DNA of 64,000 nt. Source: Comamonas sp. lk (GTDB lineage: Bacteria > Pseudomonadota > Gammaproteobacteria > Burkholderiales > Burkholderiaceae_C). This document shows, one piece after another, positions 42,437-50,289 of the stretch. The first letter of the stretch is position 1, and every line of letters starts with the position of its first letter. A program made the translations under genes and the position numbers. Under the pieces are notes generated by a model. It was not told where the DNA came from. It worked only from the letters and a program-made list of their open reading frames with translations, and searched no databases. The stretch spans positions 124,001-188,000 of the forward strand of contig NZ_UOOB01000002.1 of the NCBI RefSeq assembly GCF_900564145.1, in the 5' to 3' direction.

Positions 42437-43450
42437 ATGGCCTCATCCTCCACTCCTGCAGAAGTTGATCCGCGCGTGGCGCTGCAAGCAGCCGAGTGGC
42501 TGGTGCGGCTGCAAACGGAAGGAAACAACTCCACCCATCAAGCCGAGCTCATGCGCTGGCGTGCCTCGGACCCGCGCCATGAAATGGCCTGGCAGCGCGC
42601 AGAACGGGTACTTGGCAAGCTCAGCGCAAGTCGAGCCGGTGCCGATATCAACGCCGACAACCGGCTGGGAGCCTTGAGTGCTGCCGCACTGCGCGAGTCC
42701 AGCCGCACGCAGCGGCGCATGGCCACGCGCCTGCTGGCCGCAGCCATTGTGGCGGGACCCATCGGCTATGCCAGCTGGCGCCTTGCGCCGTGGAACGAGT
42801 GGTCGGCCGACATGCGTACTGCGACCGGCGAGCGGCGCGAAACCACGCTTGCCGACGGCAGCAAAATCCAGCTGGATACCGGCAGCGCCGTTGATCTGGC
42901 ATTCTCCTCGTCAGAGCGACGCCTGATTCTGCGCTCAGGCGCCGTCTGGATTCAGACGGCAACCGATCACGCGCAGCGTCCTTTTCTGGTGCAGACCAGC
43001 GAAGGCACGGCTCGCGCCCTGGGAACGCGCTACACCGTGCGCTTGGAACCAAGGTCCAAGGGCGCAGCACCAAGCTCGCTGATTGCCGTGCAACAAGGTG
43101 CAGTGGAGCTCATCCCTGCCAATGGCGGCATGGCCGTGCGCCTCGATACAGGAAGCCAGACGCGCATGACGGCTGAGCATATAGACCTGCCCGAGCCCGC
43201 CAGCCTTGCCGCCGACGGCTGGGCATACGGTGTGCTGTATGCAGAAAAAACCCCGCTGAGCGTCTTCGCCGCCGAACTCTCGCGCTACCGGCCCGGCATG
43301 GTGCGCTGCGATCCTGCGGTCGCGGCCTTTCCGGTCAGCGGTGCCTTTCAGTTGCGCAATACGGATGAAGCCTTGATGGCTCTGGCGGCATCGCTACCCG
43401 TGAGAATTCTGCAGCGCACCCGCTACTGGGTCACCATCGCTGCGCGCTGA
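42437..43450 (+). CDS. FecR-type anti-sigma sensor
   Basis: A 337-residue regulator with an N-terminal DUF4880 segment (ALQAAEWLVRLQTEGNNS and WRASDPRHEMAWQR), one membrane helix at about 97-114 and a periplasmic FecR domain (TATGERRETTLADGSKIQLDTGSAVD, in parts, and AVQQGAVEL). It transmits the substrate-bound state of the receptor to the cytoplasmic sigma factor. The C-terminal STN-like part (TPLSVFAAELSRYRPGMVRCDPAVA) is complete. It is coupled to the sigma gene by 3 bp. Confidence 0.87.
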   Translation: MASSSTPAEVDPRVALQAAEWLVRLQTEGNNSTHQAELMRWRASDPRHEMAWQRAERVLGKLSASRAGADINADNRLGALSAAALRESSRTQRRMATRLLAAAIVAGPIGYASWRLAPWNEWSADMRTATGERRETTLADGSKIQLDTGSAVDLAFSSSERRLILRSGAVWIQTATDHAQRPFLVQTSEGTARALGTRYTVRLEPRSKGAAPSSLIAVQQGAVELIPANGGMAVRLDTGSQTRMTAEHIDLPEPASLAADGWAYGVLYAEKTPLSVFAAELSRYRPGMVRCDPAVAAFPVSGAFQLRNTDEALMALAASLPVRILQRTRYWVTIAAR

Positions 43451-43553
43451 AATTTTCGTATCTTTTGCGCTTGCATGTCCCTTTTTGACGAGTCGCCGGT
43501 CATACCCATAAGACAAGCAATTCATCGGCGTTTCTTCAAAAGGACTTTTCTCC

Positions 43554-46040
43554 ATGGCCCCGGCACAGCGTATCTCCAGACATGCGTTCACAACCTCAGT
43601 CTCCCTCGCAGGTTTCAGGCACAGCGCCCTACAGGCGGCGCTGATTTTGCTGCTGGGTACGGCCGGTGCCGGCGCGGTTCAGGCACAGCCGGCCTCCGGC
43701 GCCAGCAGCGCACCGGCTCAGCGTGAATACAGCATTCCCCAAGGGCCGCTAAGCCAGACCTTGTCTCGTTTTGCCGGTGAATCGGGCGTGACGCTCTCCG
43801 CTGATTCAACGCTGACAGGCGAGATCCAGTCGCCGGGCCTGAACGGAAAGTTTGCGGTGCTCAGCGGCTTCGCCCAGCTGCTGCGCGGCACGGGACTTGA
43901 AGCCGTGCAGACCAGCCCTGGCATCTTTGTGCTGCGCAAAAGCAATATCTCTCTTCCTGCGGCAAGTGCCGCCGCCCCCAGCCTGGCCGAAGTGCTGGTG
44001 ACCGCGCCTGCGGAAACCTCGACCTTCTCGGAAGACTCGGGCTCGTACGCGGCGCAAACCGTCACCATTGGCAAGAGCGCACAAAGTTTGCGCGAGATAC
44101 CGCAGTCGGTGTCCGTCGTCACACGCCAGATGCTGGAAGACCAGAACATCCAGAGCCTGGATGACGCCATGCGCACCGTGCCCGGCGTGACCGTGGAGCC
44201 CGGCAGCACGGGAGGCAATCACGGCAACTTCTATCTGCGCGGCTATGCCGTGGATACCGTACAGATCGACGGCGTGAACACGCCGGCCAGCACCGGCAAT
44301 GACCTGTCCACCGGCTTCGGTATGGCCATCTACGACCGTATCGAAGTGCTGCGCGGCCCGGCCGGGCTGTTCCAGGGCGCTGGCGACCCGGGAGGTGCCA
44401 TCAATCTGGTGCGCAAGCGCCCCAAGGCCAAGGCAGAGTTCAACACGCAGCTGTCTGCCGGCTCCTGGAACCGCTATTACGCCGAAGCCGACATGACCGG
44501 ACCGCTGAGCCGTGACGGGCGCATCCGCGGCCGTCTGGTTACGGCCTATCAGGATCACGGCTCTTTCGTGGATCATGTGTACTCCAGAAAACCCCTGGTC
44601 TACGGCGTGGTGGAGGCCGACCTCACGCCATCCACCATGCTCACGGCCGGTGCGAGCTATCAGGAATACAAGGGGCGCCCGGCATTCGGTCTGCCTGCCT
44701 ATCCCGACGGCAGACTGCTGGACATTCCGCGCTCCAGCTATCTGGATCCGATCTGGAACCACATCACCGAACGCAACACCGAGTACTTCGCCGAACTGCA
44801 ACACCGCCTGGACAACGGCGGGCAGATCAAGCTCAGCGCCACCTATCGCGAGCAGGACGAGCCCTCGCGCCTGTTTGGTTGGTCGGATTGCGCCGCCGAT
44901 CCGGCCACCGGCGACAGCTGCCTCATCAGCTGGGCCTACCGCAGCCACTGGAAGACGCATGGGCTTGATGGCTTCATCACCACCCCCTTCAGCGCCTTCG
45001 GCTCCGCCAACAACGAGCTGACCGTGGGAGCGGACTACCGCAAGGTGCACAAAAACTTTCAGTACGGCGGCGGCAACGATGCGCCCATCAACATCTTCAA
45101 CCCGGACAACAACGTCCCTCAACCGACCAACTACAGCTTCTCCAACGGCAATGACAACCGCACGGAGCAATATGGAGTCTATGGACGCGCCAATCTGCGT
45201 CCGGCCAGCGGCGTGCTGCTCAGCCTAGGCGGCCGCATGAGTTGGTGGGACAACCATGCCGTCAACCGCAACGCCTATTTCAATCAGTTCTCGGAGACCA
45301 ACACCCGCATCAGCGGCAAGTTCACGCCCTACGCCGGCCTGGTGCTGGATCTGAACGAACAGCTTTCCGCTTACGCCAGCTACACGCGCATTTTTGCGCC
45401 GCAGACCGCCAACGATGCCGCAGGCAACACGCTGCGCCCCCGTGTGGGCCAGCAGTTCGAAGCCGGCCTCAAAGGCGAATGGCTGAACAAGCAAGTCAAC
45501 GCCCGTGCCGCCATCTTCCGCATGGAAGACACCAACCGCGCGATGACGGATCCCGCCAATCCGCTGTTCTCCGTTGCCTCCGGCAAGATGCGCAGCCAGG
45601 GCGTGGAAGCCGAAGCCAACGGACGTATTGCGCCGGGTTGGAATTTGTCCGTGGGCTATGCCTATACCCAGACCAAGACGCTGGAAGGCACGCCGGACGA
45701 AAAGGCCCAGCTCTACACCTTCATTGCACCGCGCCACAACTTCAATCTGTGGACGCGCTACCAATTCGGGTCAGGTGCCCTGGAAGGCTTCAGCGTGGGT
45801 GGTGGCCTGCGCAGCACCAGCCGCATGTACCGCCTCAACGGTGACGTGAAATTCTCCCAAGGCCCCGTCACCACGGCGGCACTGCAAATCGGCTACCGCT
45901 TCAACAAGAACCTGGAAGCGACGCTGACCGTCAACAACCTGTTCGACAAGGTCTACTACCAGCGCGTGTGGGCCGCCTACGGCTCCAACTACTTTGGCGA
46001 GCCACGCAATGTGATGGTGACGCTGCGCGGCAAGTTTTAA
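43554..46040 (+). CDS. TonB-dependent siderophore receptor with STN signalling domain
   Basis: An 828-residue outer-membrane receptor. A signal peptide (about residues 1-44) precedes an STN domain (about 55-125: YSIPQGPLSQTLSRFAGESG), a TonB box around EVLVTAPAE (about 147), a plug domain (about 170-270: LREIPQSVSVVTRQMLEDQ) and a beta barrel ending in GKF, with aromatic terminal Phe. The siderophore plug signature GNHGNFYLRGY fits the FhuE/FpvA/FoxA class. The STN domain makes it a signalling transducer to the neighbouring FecR. Ligand unknown. ATG at 43554 is preceded by AAGG. Confidence 0.9.
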   Translation: MAPAQRISRHAFTTSVSLAGFRHSALQAALILLLGTAGAGAVQAQPASGASSAPAQREYSIPQGPLSQTLSRFAGESGVTLSADSTLTGEIQSPGLNGKFAVLSGFAQLLRGTGLEAVQTSPGIFVLRKSNISLPAASAAAPSLAEVLVTAPAETSTFSEDSGSYAAQTVTIGKSAQSLREIPQSVSVVTRQMLEDQNIQSLDDAMRTVPGVTVEPGSTGGNHGNFYLRGYAVDTVQIDGVNTPASTGNDLSTGFGMAIYDRIEVLRGPAGLFQGAGDPGGAINLVRKRPKAKAEFNTQLSAGSWNRYYAEADMTGPLSRDGRIRGRLVTAYQDHGSFVDHVYSRKPLVYGVVEADLTPSTMLTAGASYQEYKGRPAFGLPAYPDGRLLDIPRSSYLDPIWNHITERNTEYFAELQHRLDNGGQIKLSATYREQDEPSRLFGWSDCAADPATGDSCLISWAYRSHWKTHGLDGFITTPFSAFGSANNELTVGADYRKVHKNFQYGGGNDAPINIFNPDNNVPQPTNYSFSNGNDNRTEQYGVYGRANLRPASGVLLSLGGRMSWWDNHAVNRNAYFNQFSETNTRISGKFTPYAGLVLDLNEQLSAYASYTRIFAPQTANDAAGNTLRPRVGQQFEAGLKGEWLNKQVNARAAIFRMEDTNRAMTDPANPLFSVASGKMRSQGVEAEANGRIAPGWNLSVGYAYTQTKTLEGTPDEKAQLYTFIAPRHNFNLWTRYQFGSGALEGFSVGGGLRSTSRMYRLNGDVKFSQGPVTTAALQIGYRFNKNLEATLTVNNLFDKVYYQRVWAAYGSNYFGEPRNVMVTLRGKF

Positions 46041-46222
46041 ACCGTCCGGAGCCCAGAACACCTGCCATGCGCGCCGGCTCCCGCCGATACGCATGGCCCA
46101 GCAAGCAGGCATCACACCACTTACCCACAATCAGAACATCTATATTTATTTAGTAAAATCATGGGCTTGAGTTCTTTATCGATGCATCACGAATACCGCA
46201 CTCAGTGAGCGAGATACAAAAC

Positions 46223-46240
46223 TCCCAGCGACTGGGAATT
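46223..46240 (+). terminator. Possible terminator after the receptor gene
   Basis: TCCCAG (46223-46228), CGA loop, CTGGGA (46232-46237), followed by ATTTTCTT. A short stem and weak T-run; 183 bp after the receptor stop. Confidence 0.35.
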
Positions 46241-46277
46241 TTCTTCAAGGGGTTTGGCTCCCCCTACGAAATCTGCG

Positions 46278-46305
46278 GGAACTTTGCCTTTAGCACTCCC
46301 TCTAA
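46278..46305 (+). promoter_or_regulatory. Sigma-E-type promoter of rpoH
   Basis: -35 GGAACTT (46278-46284), 16-nt spacer, -10 TCTAA (46301-46305). The -35 matches the RpoE consensus fully and TCTAA differs from TCTGA at one place. The predicted start is near 46311-46313, giving a leader of about 36 nt to the rpoH ATG. No sigma-70 promoter as good is seen. Confidence 0.72.
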
Positions 46306-46316
46306 CGGAGTGCTAA
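46290..46316. promoter_or_regulatory. CIRCE operator (HrcA site) upstream of rpoH
   Basis: TTAGCACTC (46290-46298), nine bases, GAGTGCTAA (46308-46316): identical to the CIRCE consensus with no mismatch. It covers the -10 element and predicted start of the sigma-E-type promoter, so bound HrcA would block it. Confidence 0.93.
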
Positions 46317-46347
46317 TATGAAGATCATGGAAGAAAGGAAACCTGCA

Positions 46348-47292
46348 ATGACATCTGCCTCCGGCTCCATTGCTACTGCTTTGGCACCCGCGAACCCTTG
46401 GGCTCTGGTACCACCGCTGGGCAACCTGGATGCTTATATTTCTGCGGCCAATCGCTTGCCCATGCTCACCCTTGAGGAAGAGCAGGACTACGCACGCAAA
46501 CTCAAAGAACACAACGATCTGGATGCCGCTGGGCGACTGGTCATGTCCCACCTGCGCCTGGTCGTATCGATCTCCCGCCAGTACCTGGGCTACGGTCTGC
46601 CCCATGGCGACCTGATTCAGGAAGGCAACGTGGGCCTGATGAAAGCCGTCAAGCGCTTCGACCCTGACCAGGGCGTGCGCCTGGTGAGCTACGCCATGCA
46701 CTGGATCAAGGCCGAGATCCATGAATACATTCTGAAGAACTGGCGCATGGTCAAGGTCGCCACGACCAAGGCCCAGCGCAAGCTGTTCTTCAATCTGCGC
46801 TCGATGAAGCACGACATGAAGTCTGACGCCGTCATGGCCGATGACGACCGGGTCATGCGCGACACCCTGACCGCCCACGAAATTGACGCCATGGCTGCCA
46901 AGCTCAACGTCAAGCGCGAGGAAGTCATCGAGATGGAAACGCGTCTGGCCGGTGGCGATGTGCTGCTGGATCCTTCGCCCAGTGATGATGGCGAGCAGGC
47001 CTTTGGTCCCATTGCCTACTTGGCCGATGCCAATCATGAGCCTGTGGCCATGATCGAGTCGCGTCAGCGTGATCATCTGGCCACCGACGGCATCACCATG
47101 GCTCTGGACGCACTCGATGAGCGCAGCCGCCGCATCGTGGAAGAGCGCTGGCTCAAGGTCAATGACGACGGCTCCGGCGGCATGACTCTGCACGAGCTGG
47201 CAGCCGAGTACGGCGTCAGTGCCGAGCGCATCCGCCAGATCGAAGTGGCAGCCATGAAGAAGATGAAAAAAGCGCTGGCCGAGTTTGCCTGA
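46348..47292 (+). CDS. rpoH: Heat-shock sigma factor RpoH (sigma-32)
   Basis: A 314-residue sigma factor. Region 2.1-2.4 spans about residues 60-135 (SRQYLGYGLPHGDLIQEGNVGLMKAVKRFDPDQGVRLVSYAMHWIKAEIHEYI, in parts), followed by the RpoH box QRKLFFNLR (143-151), then region 4 (DERSRRIVEERWL ... LAAEYGVSAERIRQIEVAAMKKMK, in parts). I chose the ATG at 46348, with AAGGAA 7 bp upstream, over ATG 46318. Control appears double: a sigma-E-type promoter overlapped by a CIRCE site. A terminator closes the unit at 47341-47366. Confidence 0.95.
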   Translation: MTSASGSIATALAPANPWALVPPLGNLDAYISAANRLPMLTLEEEQDYARKLKEHNDLDAAGRLVMSHLRLVVSISRQYLGYGLPHGDLIQEGNVGLMKAVKRFDPDQGVRLVSYAMHWIKAEIHEYILKNWRMVKVATTKAQRKLFFNLRSMKHDMKSDAVMADDDRVMRDTLTAHEIDAMAAKLNVKREEVIEMETRLAGGDVLLDPSPSDDGEQAFGPIAYLADANHEPVAMIESRQRDHLATDGITMALDALDERSRRIVEERWLKVNDDGSGGMTLHELAAEYGVSAERIRQIEVAAMKKMKKALAEFA

Positions 47293-47340
47293 ACACCAAA
47301 CTGCGCCTCAGCGACTTAAAAGGCTGAAATGCTGAATCAC

Positions 47341-47366
47341 AAACCCGGATAATTTCCGGGTTTTTT
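47341..47366 (+). terminator. Intrinsic terminator of rpoH
   Basis: AAACCCGGA (47341-47349), loop of 5, TCCGGGTTTTTT (47355-47366), 49 bp after the rpoH stop codon. Confidence 0.9.
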
Positions 47367-47438
47367 GTTTTCTACTGGGCGTTGGCACACTGCTCGCAAC
47401 CCCTCACCTTCACAACCATAATTTCCAAGAGACTTGCC

Positions 47439-48425
47439 ATGCCTGTTCGCACTCTGAAGCACCTGTCCCGCCGCGGCCTGATTTGCGCCACCGCAGCCCT
47501 GGCGGCCACGGTCATGGCACCTGCCATGGCGGCAGACAACTGGCCAGACAAGCCCCTGCGCCTAATCGTGGGCTTTCCCGCAGGCTCCTCGCCCGACCTG
47601 ACAGCCCGCGCCCTGGCCGAGCCGCTGGAGAAAAAGCTGGGTCAAACCATCATCGTGGAAAACCGCGTGGGCGCAGGCGGCAACATTGCCGCCGAATATG
47701 TGGCCAAGGCCGACGATTACACCTTCAGCGTGATGATCAACGGCAATATGACGATTGCCAAGCTGCTCAATCCCAGCGTGCGCTATGACCCCGTCAAGGA
47801 TTTGCAGCCAGTCAGCCTGATCGGCGTGGCGCCGCTGGTGCTGGTCGCGCCGGCTTCGGCTCCGCAGGGCAAGGCCTTCATGGATGCCGCCGTCAAGGCC
47901 GGTGACAAGTGGAGCTACGGCTCTCCCGGCGTGGGCACCGTGGGCCATCTGGGCATGGAGCTGCTCAAGAGCCGCTCGGCCATCAAGCCCGTGCACGTGC
48001 CGTATACCGGCTACCCCCAGGTGTTCAACGGCATTCAGGGCGGCGACCTGCAGCTGTCCATGCTGCCACCCGCTCTGGCCATGGCCCAGATTCAGGCCGG
48101 CAAGCTGCACGGCATTGGCGTGACCTCGGCCGCCCGCAGCCCGCTGGCGCCGGGCCTGCCCAGCTTGAAGGATCTGGGCATCAACAACTTTGACCTGGAA
48201 ATCTGGAATGCGGTGGCCGCTCCCAAGTCCATGCCCAAAGCCCATGTGGAAAAGCTGGCCGCTGCCGTGAGCGAGATTGTGCGCACGCCAGAAATGCGCC
48301 AGAAGCTGGCCATGCAGGGCTGGCAAGCGATTGGCAGCTCACCCGAAGGCCTGCAAAACCGCATCCAGCAGGATGTGAAGGCGCTGGGCACCATCATTCG
48401 CGAACAGAAAATCTCTGCGCAGTAA
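47439..48425 (+). CDS. Bug-family tripartite tricarboxylate carrier substrate-binding protein
   Basis: A 328-residue periplasmic protein with a signal peptide (about residues 1-31, MPVRTLKHLSRRGLICATAA). The Bug/TctC domain follows: DNWPDKPLRLIVGFPAGSSPDLTARALAEPLEKKLGQ (in parts), IVENRVGAGGNIAAEYVAKA, and later SPGVGTVGHLGMELLK. It binds carboxylates or other small acids; the fold is common, with many copies in Burkholderiales. TctA/TctB membrane genes are absent, the usual state for orphan Bug proteins. The ATG 47439 is preceded by AAGAGA. Confidence 0.92.
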   Translation: MPVRTLKHLSRRGLICATAALAATVMAPAMAADNWPDKPLRLIVGFPAGSSPDLTARALAEPLEKKLGQTIIVENRVGAGGNIAAEYVAKADDYTFSVMINGNMTIAKLLNPSVRYDPVKDLQPVSLIGVAPLVLVAPASAPQGKAFMDAAVKAGDKWSYGSPGVGTVGHLGMELLKSRSAIKPVHVPYTGYPQVFNGIQGGDLQLSMLPPALAMAQIQAGKLHGIGVTSAARSPLAPGLPSLKDLGINNFDLEIWNAVAAPKSMPKAHVEKLAAAVSEIVRTPEMRQKLAMQGWQAIGSSPEGLQNRIQQDVKALGTIIREQKISAQ

Positions 48426-48595
48426 TCACGCTGCTTTGCAGCTCCTGCTCAAGCTTGCTGTTTGAGTAGCCCAGCCTGGCCCGACTGTCTGTCAGACAGC
48501 TGCGTCCGCTATCATGCGCCCGACCGGCATGCGTTTTCGCAGTGCCGTCGGGCGCATTGCTTTGTACGGGCTGCGCCCCTGTTTATGGAGCCTTC

Positions 48596-49339
48596 ATGGA
48601 CGCTGGTACCTGGTTCACCCAACTCAATGCCTGGCAGGTCATGGCCTTGGGTCTGGTCTTTTTTGGCGGAATTTATGGGCTGGGCGGCCTGGCCATGTCG
48701 CTGCTGACGCGCACGCTGGCCGGTCTTGGCATAGGCCGGTCACTCGATACCCGTGCCCTCAAGCCCGATCAGCTGCAGCGCGAATGGCGCCAGTCTTTTT
48801 ATTCCATACTGGTTTTCGGCCTGGGCATGATCGTGCCCTGGGGCTTTTTGCAGCTGGGCTGGGCCCATCTGACACCCACGGCCAGCGCAGGCCGTATTGC
48901 GCTGGAGATTCTGGTTCTGCTGATCTGGAACGATGTGCACTTCTGGCTCAACCACCGCCTGCTGCACACCAAACGCCTGGTGCGCTATCACGGCGACCAC
49001 CACCGCTCCGTGGTGACCACGCCCTGGTCCACCTACAGCTTTCACCCGATCGAGGCGCTGATGTTGGGCAACATCATCCTGCTGCCCATGCTGGTGCATG
49101 ACTTTTATTTCTGGTCGCTGGCCTCCGTGCCGGTGCTGAGCCTGATCCTCAACCTGATAGGCCACTCCAACTACGATTTCTTCCCCAAGGTCTCGGATAC
49201 CCATCCTCTGGCCGCCAGCCGCCGTCACCATCTGCACCATGCACGCCCGGCCGGCAACTATGGCTTTGCCCTGCCCTTCATGGATCAGCTCATGGGCACC
49301 CAGGTCAAGACCGGCACTGCCCAGTCCGCCAGCCACTGA
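48596..49339 (+). CDS. Fatty acid hydroxylase/sterol desaturase superfamily protein
   Basis: A 247-residue membrane diiron protein. Hydrophobic segments are at about residues 14-36, 67-87, 101-117 and 155-190. Histidine clusters are H115/H120/H124 (HFWLNHRLLH), H132/H135/H136 (HGDHH), H150 and H211/H212/H214/H215 (HHLHH), the eight-His pattern of the superfamily. Such enzymes hydroxylate or desaturate acyl chains, sterols or sphingoids with O2. The substrate is unknown. Its TGA touches the ATG of the next gene, which fixes it as first in a four-gene operon. Met 48596 was taken from the hydrophobic start pattern. Confidence 0.85.
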   Translation: MDAGTWFTQLNAWQVMALGLVFFGGIYGLGGLAMSLLTRTLAGLGIGRSLDTRALKPDQLQREWRQSFYSILVFGLGMIVPWGFLQLGWAHLTPTASAGRIALEILVLLIWNDVHFWLNHRLLHTKRLVRYHGDHHRSVVTTPWSTYSFHPIEALMLGNIILLPMLVHDFYFWSLASVPVLSLILNLIGHSNYDFFPKVSDTHPLAASRRHHLHHARPAGNYGFALPFMDQLMGTQVKTGTAQSASH

Positions 49340-50272
49340 ATGAGCAAGCCCCCCCATCGCCATCTGCTGCCGCGCCTGCGCCATTGGCGAGACTGGCAGT
49401 CTGTGGCGTATATGACGGCCATGCCCGCCATCGTCTGGTGGCAGTGGACGCATGGCTTCAGCTTCATGCTGTATGCCATCGAACTGTTTTTGACGCTGGG
49501 CATAGGCGTCATTCACCACAACCACACCCATGCCCGCATGTGGCGGGGGCGCTGGAGCAATCGCTTCACCGACTACTGGCTTACCTTGCTGCAAGGCCAC
49601 CCGACGTTTGTGTTCTGGCCGGCCCATGTGGCCAACCACCACCGTTTCCGCCACGGCCCCAAAGACATTGCACGCACCTACAGGCCAGCCTTTGGCGGCG
49701 ACACCAACCACCTCTGGGGCTATCTGGTTCACCCGCTGCAGGCCGCCTGGGTGTTGTACCCGCTGTTTATGCGCTGGCTGAACCATCTTCGCCTGCGCCA
49801 ACCCGGTGCGTTTCGGTATTGCATGGGCCAGTACGCGCTATGGCTGGGCAGCTGGGGCTGCTTGCTGTGGCTGGACTGGCAAAAAGCGCTGTTCTTCGTC
49901 ATCGTGCCCCAGTTGCACGGCCTGCACTGGCTGCTGGCCACCAACTATCTGCAGCATGCCCATGCCGACGGCCGGCCGCTGAGCAGAGCGCAACGCAATA
50001 CCCCCGGTATCGAACTGAACTACGCCCGCAATTTCGAAGGGCTGGTCAACCCTCTGCTTTTTAATATTGGCCTGCATACCGCGCACCATGAGTGCCCGCA
50101 TGCCCACTGGTCGGAATTGACAAGGCTACATGCCGAAACCTACCGCCAGCGGGTCACGCCAGCACTCAACGAGGGCGGCCTGCTGCCCTATATGGGGCGC
50201 GTGTATGTCCTGGGTCTGATCTGGCCCGCAGCCAGAACCCGGCCGCAAATGCCTGCAGACGCTATTCAATAA
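49340..50272 (+). CDS. Membrane fatty acid desaturase
   Basis: A 310-residue acyl desaturase with the three His boxes: HHNHTH (H59-H64), HVANHHRFRH (H96-H105) and HTAHHECPHAHW (H246-H256). Four membrane helices flank them. A fourth pair, LQHAHAD near 206, also fits. The substrate and position of the double bond are unknown. It starts directly at the stop of the preceding gene (zero gap), and the KAS III/oxidase gene begins 17 bp further. Pairing with the hydroxylase-type protein suggests sequential oxidation of one acyl chain. Confidence 0.87.
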   Translation: MSKPPHRHLLPRLRHWRDWQSVAYMTAMPAIVWWQWTHGFSFMLYAIELFLTLGIGVIHHNHTHARMWRGRWSNRFTDYWLTLLQGHPTFVFWPAHVANHHRFRHGPKDIARTYRPAFGGDTNHLWGYLVHPLQAAWVLYPLFMRWLNHLRLRQPGAFRYCMGQYALWLGSWGCLLWLDWQKALFFVIVPQLHGLHWLLATNYLQHAHADGRPLSRAQRNTPGIELNYARNFEGLVNPLLFNIGLHTAHHECPHAHWSELTRLHAETYRQRVTPALNEGGLLPYMGRVYVLGLIWPAARTRPQMPADAIQ

Positions 50273-50289
50273 CAATGGTTTGAAAATCT

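Noticed and set aside
46147..46157. ATTTAGTAAAA matching part of the LysR inverted-repeat arm at 14218-14228
   Set aside because: Eleven A+T-rich bases in one place, without the rest of the arm or a LysR gene nearby; probably chance.
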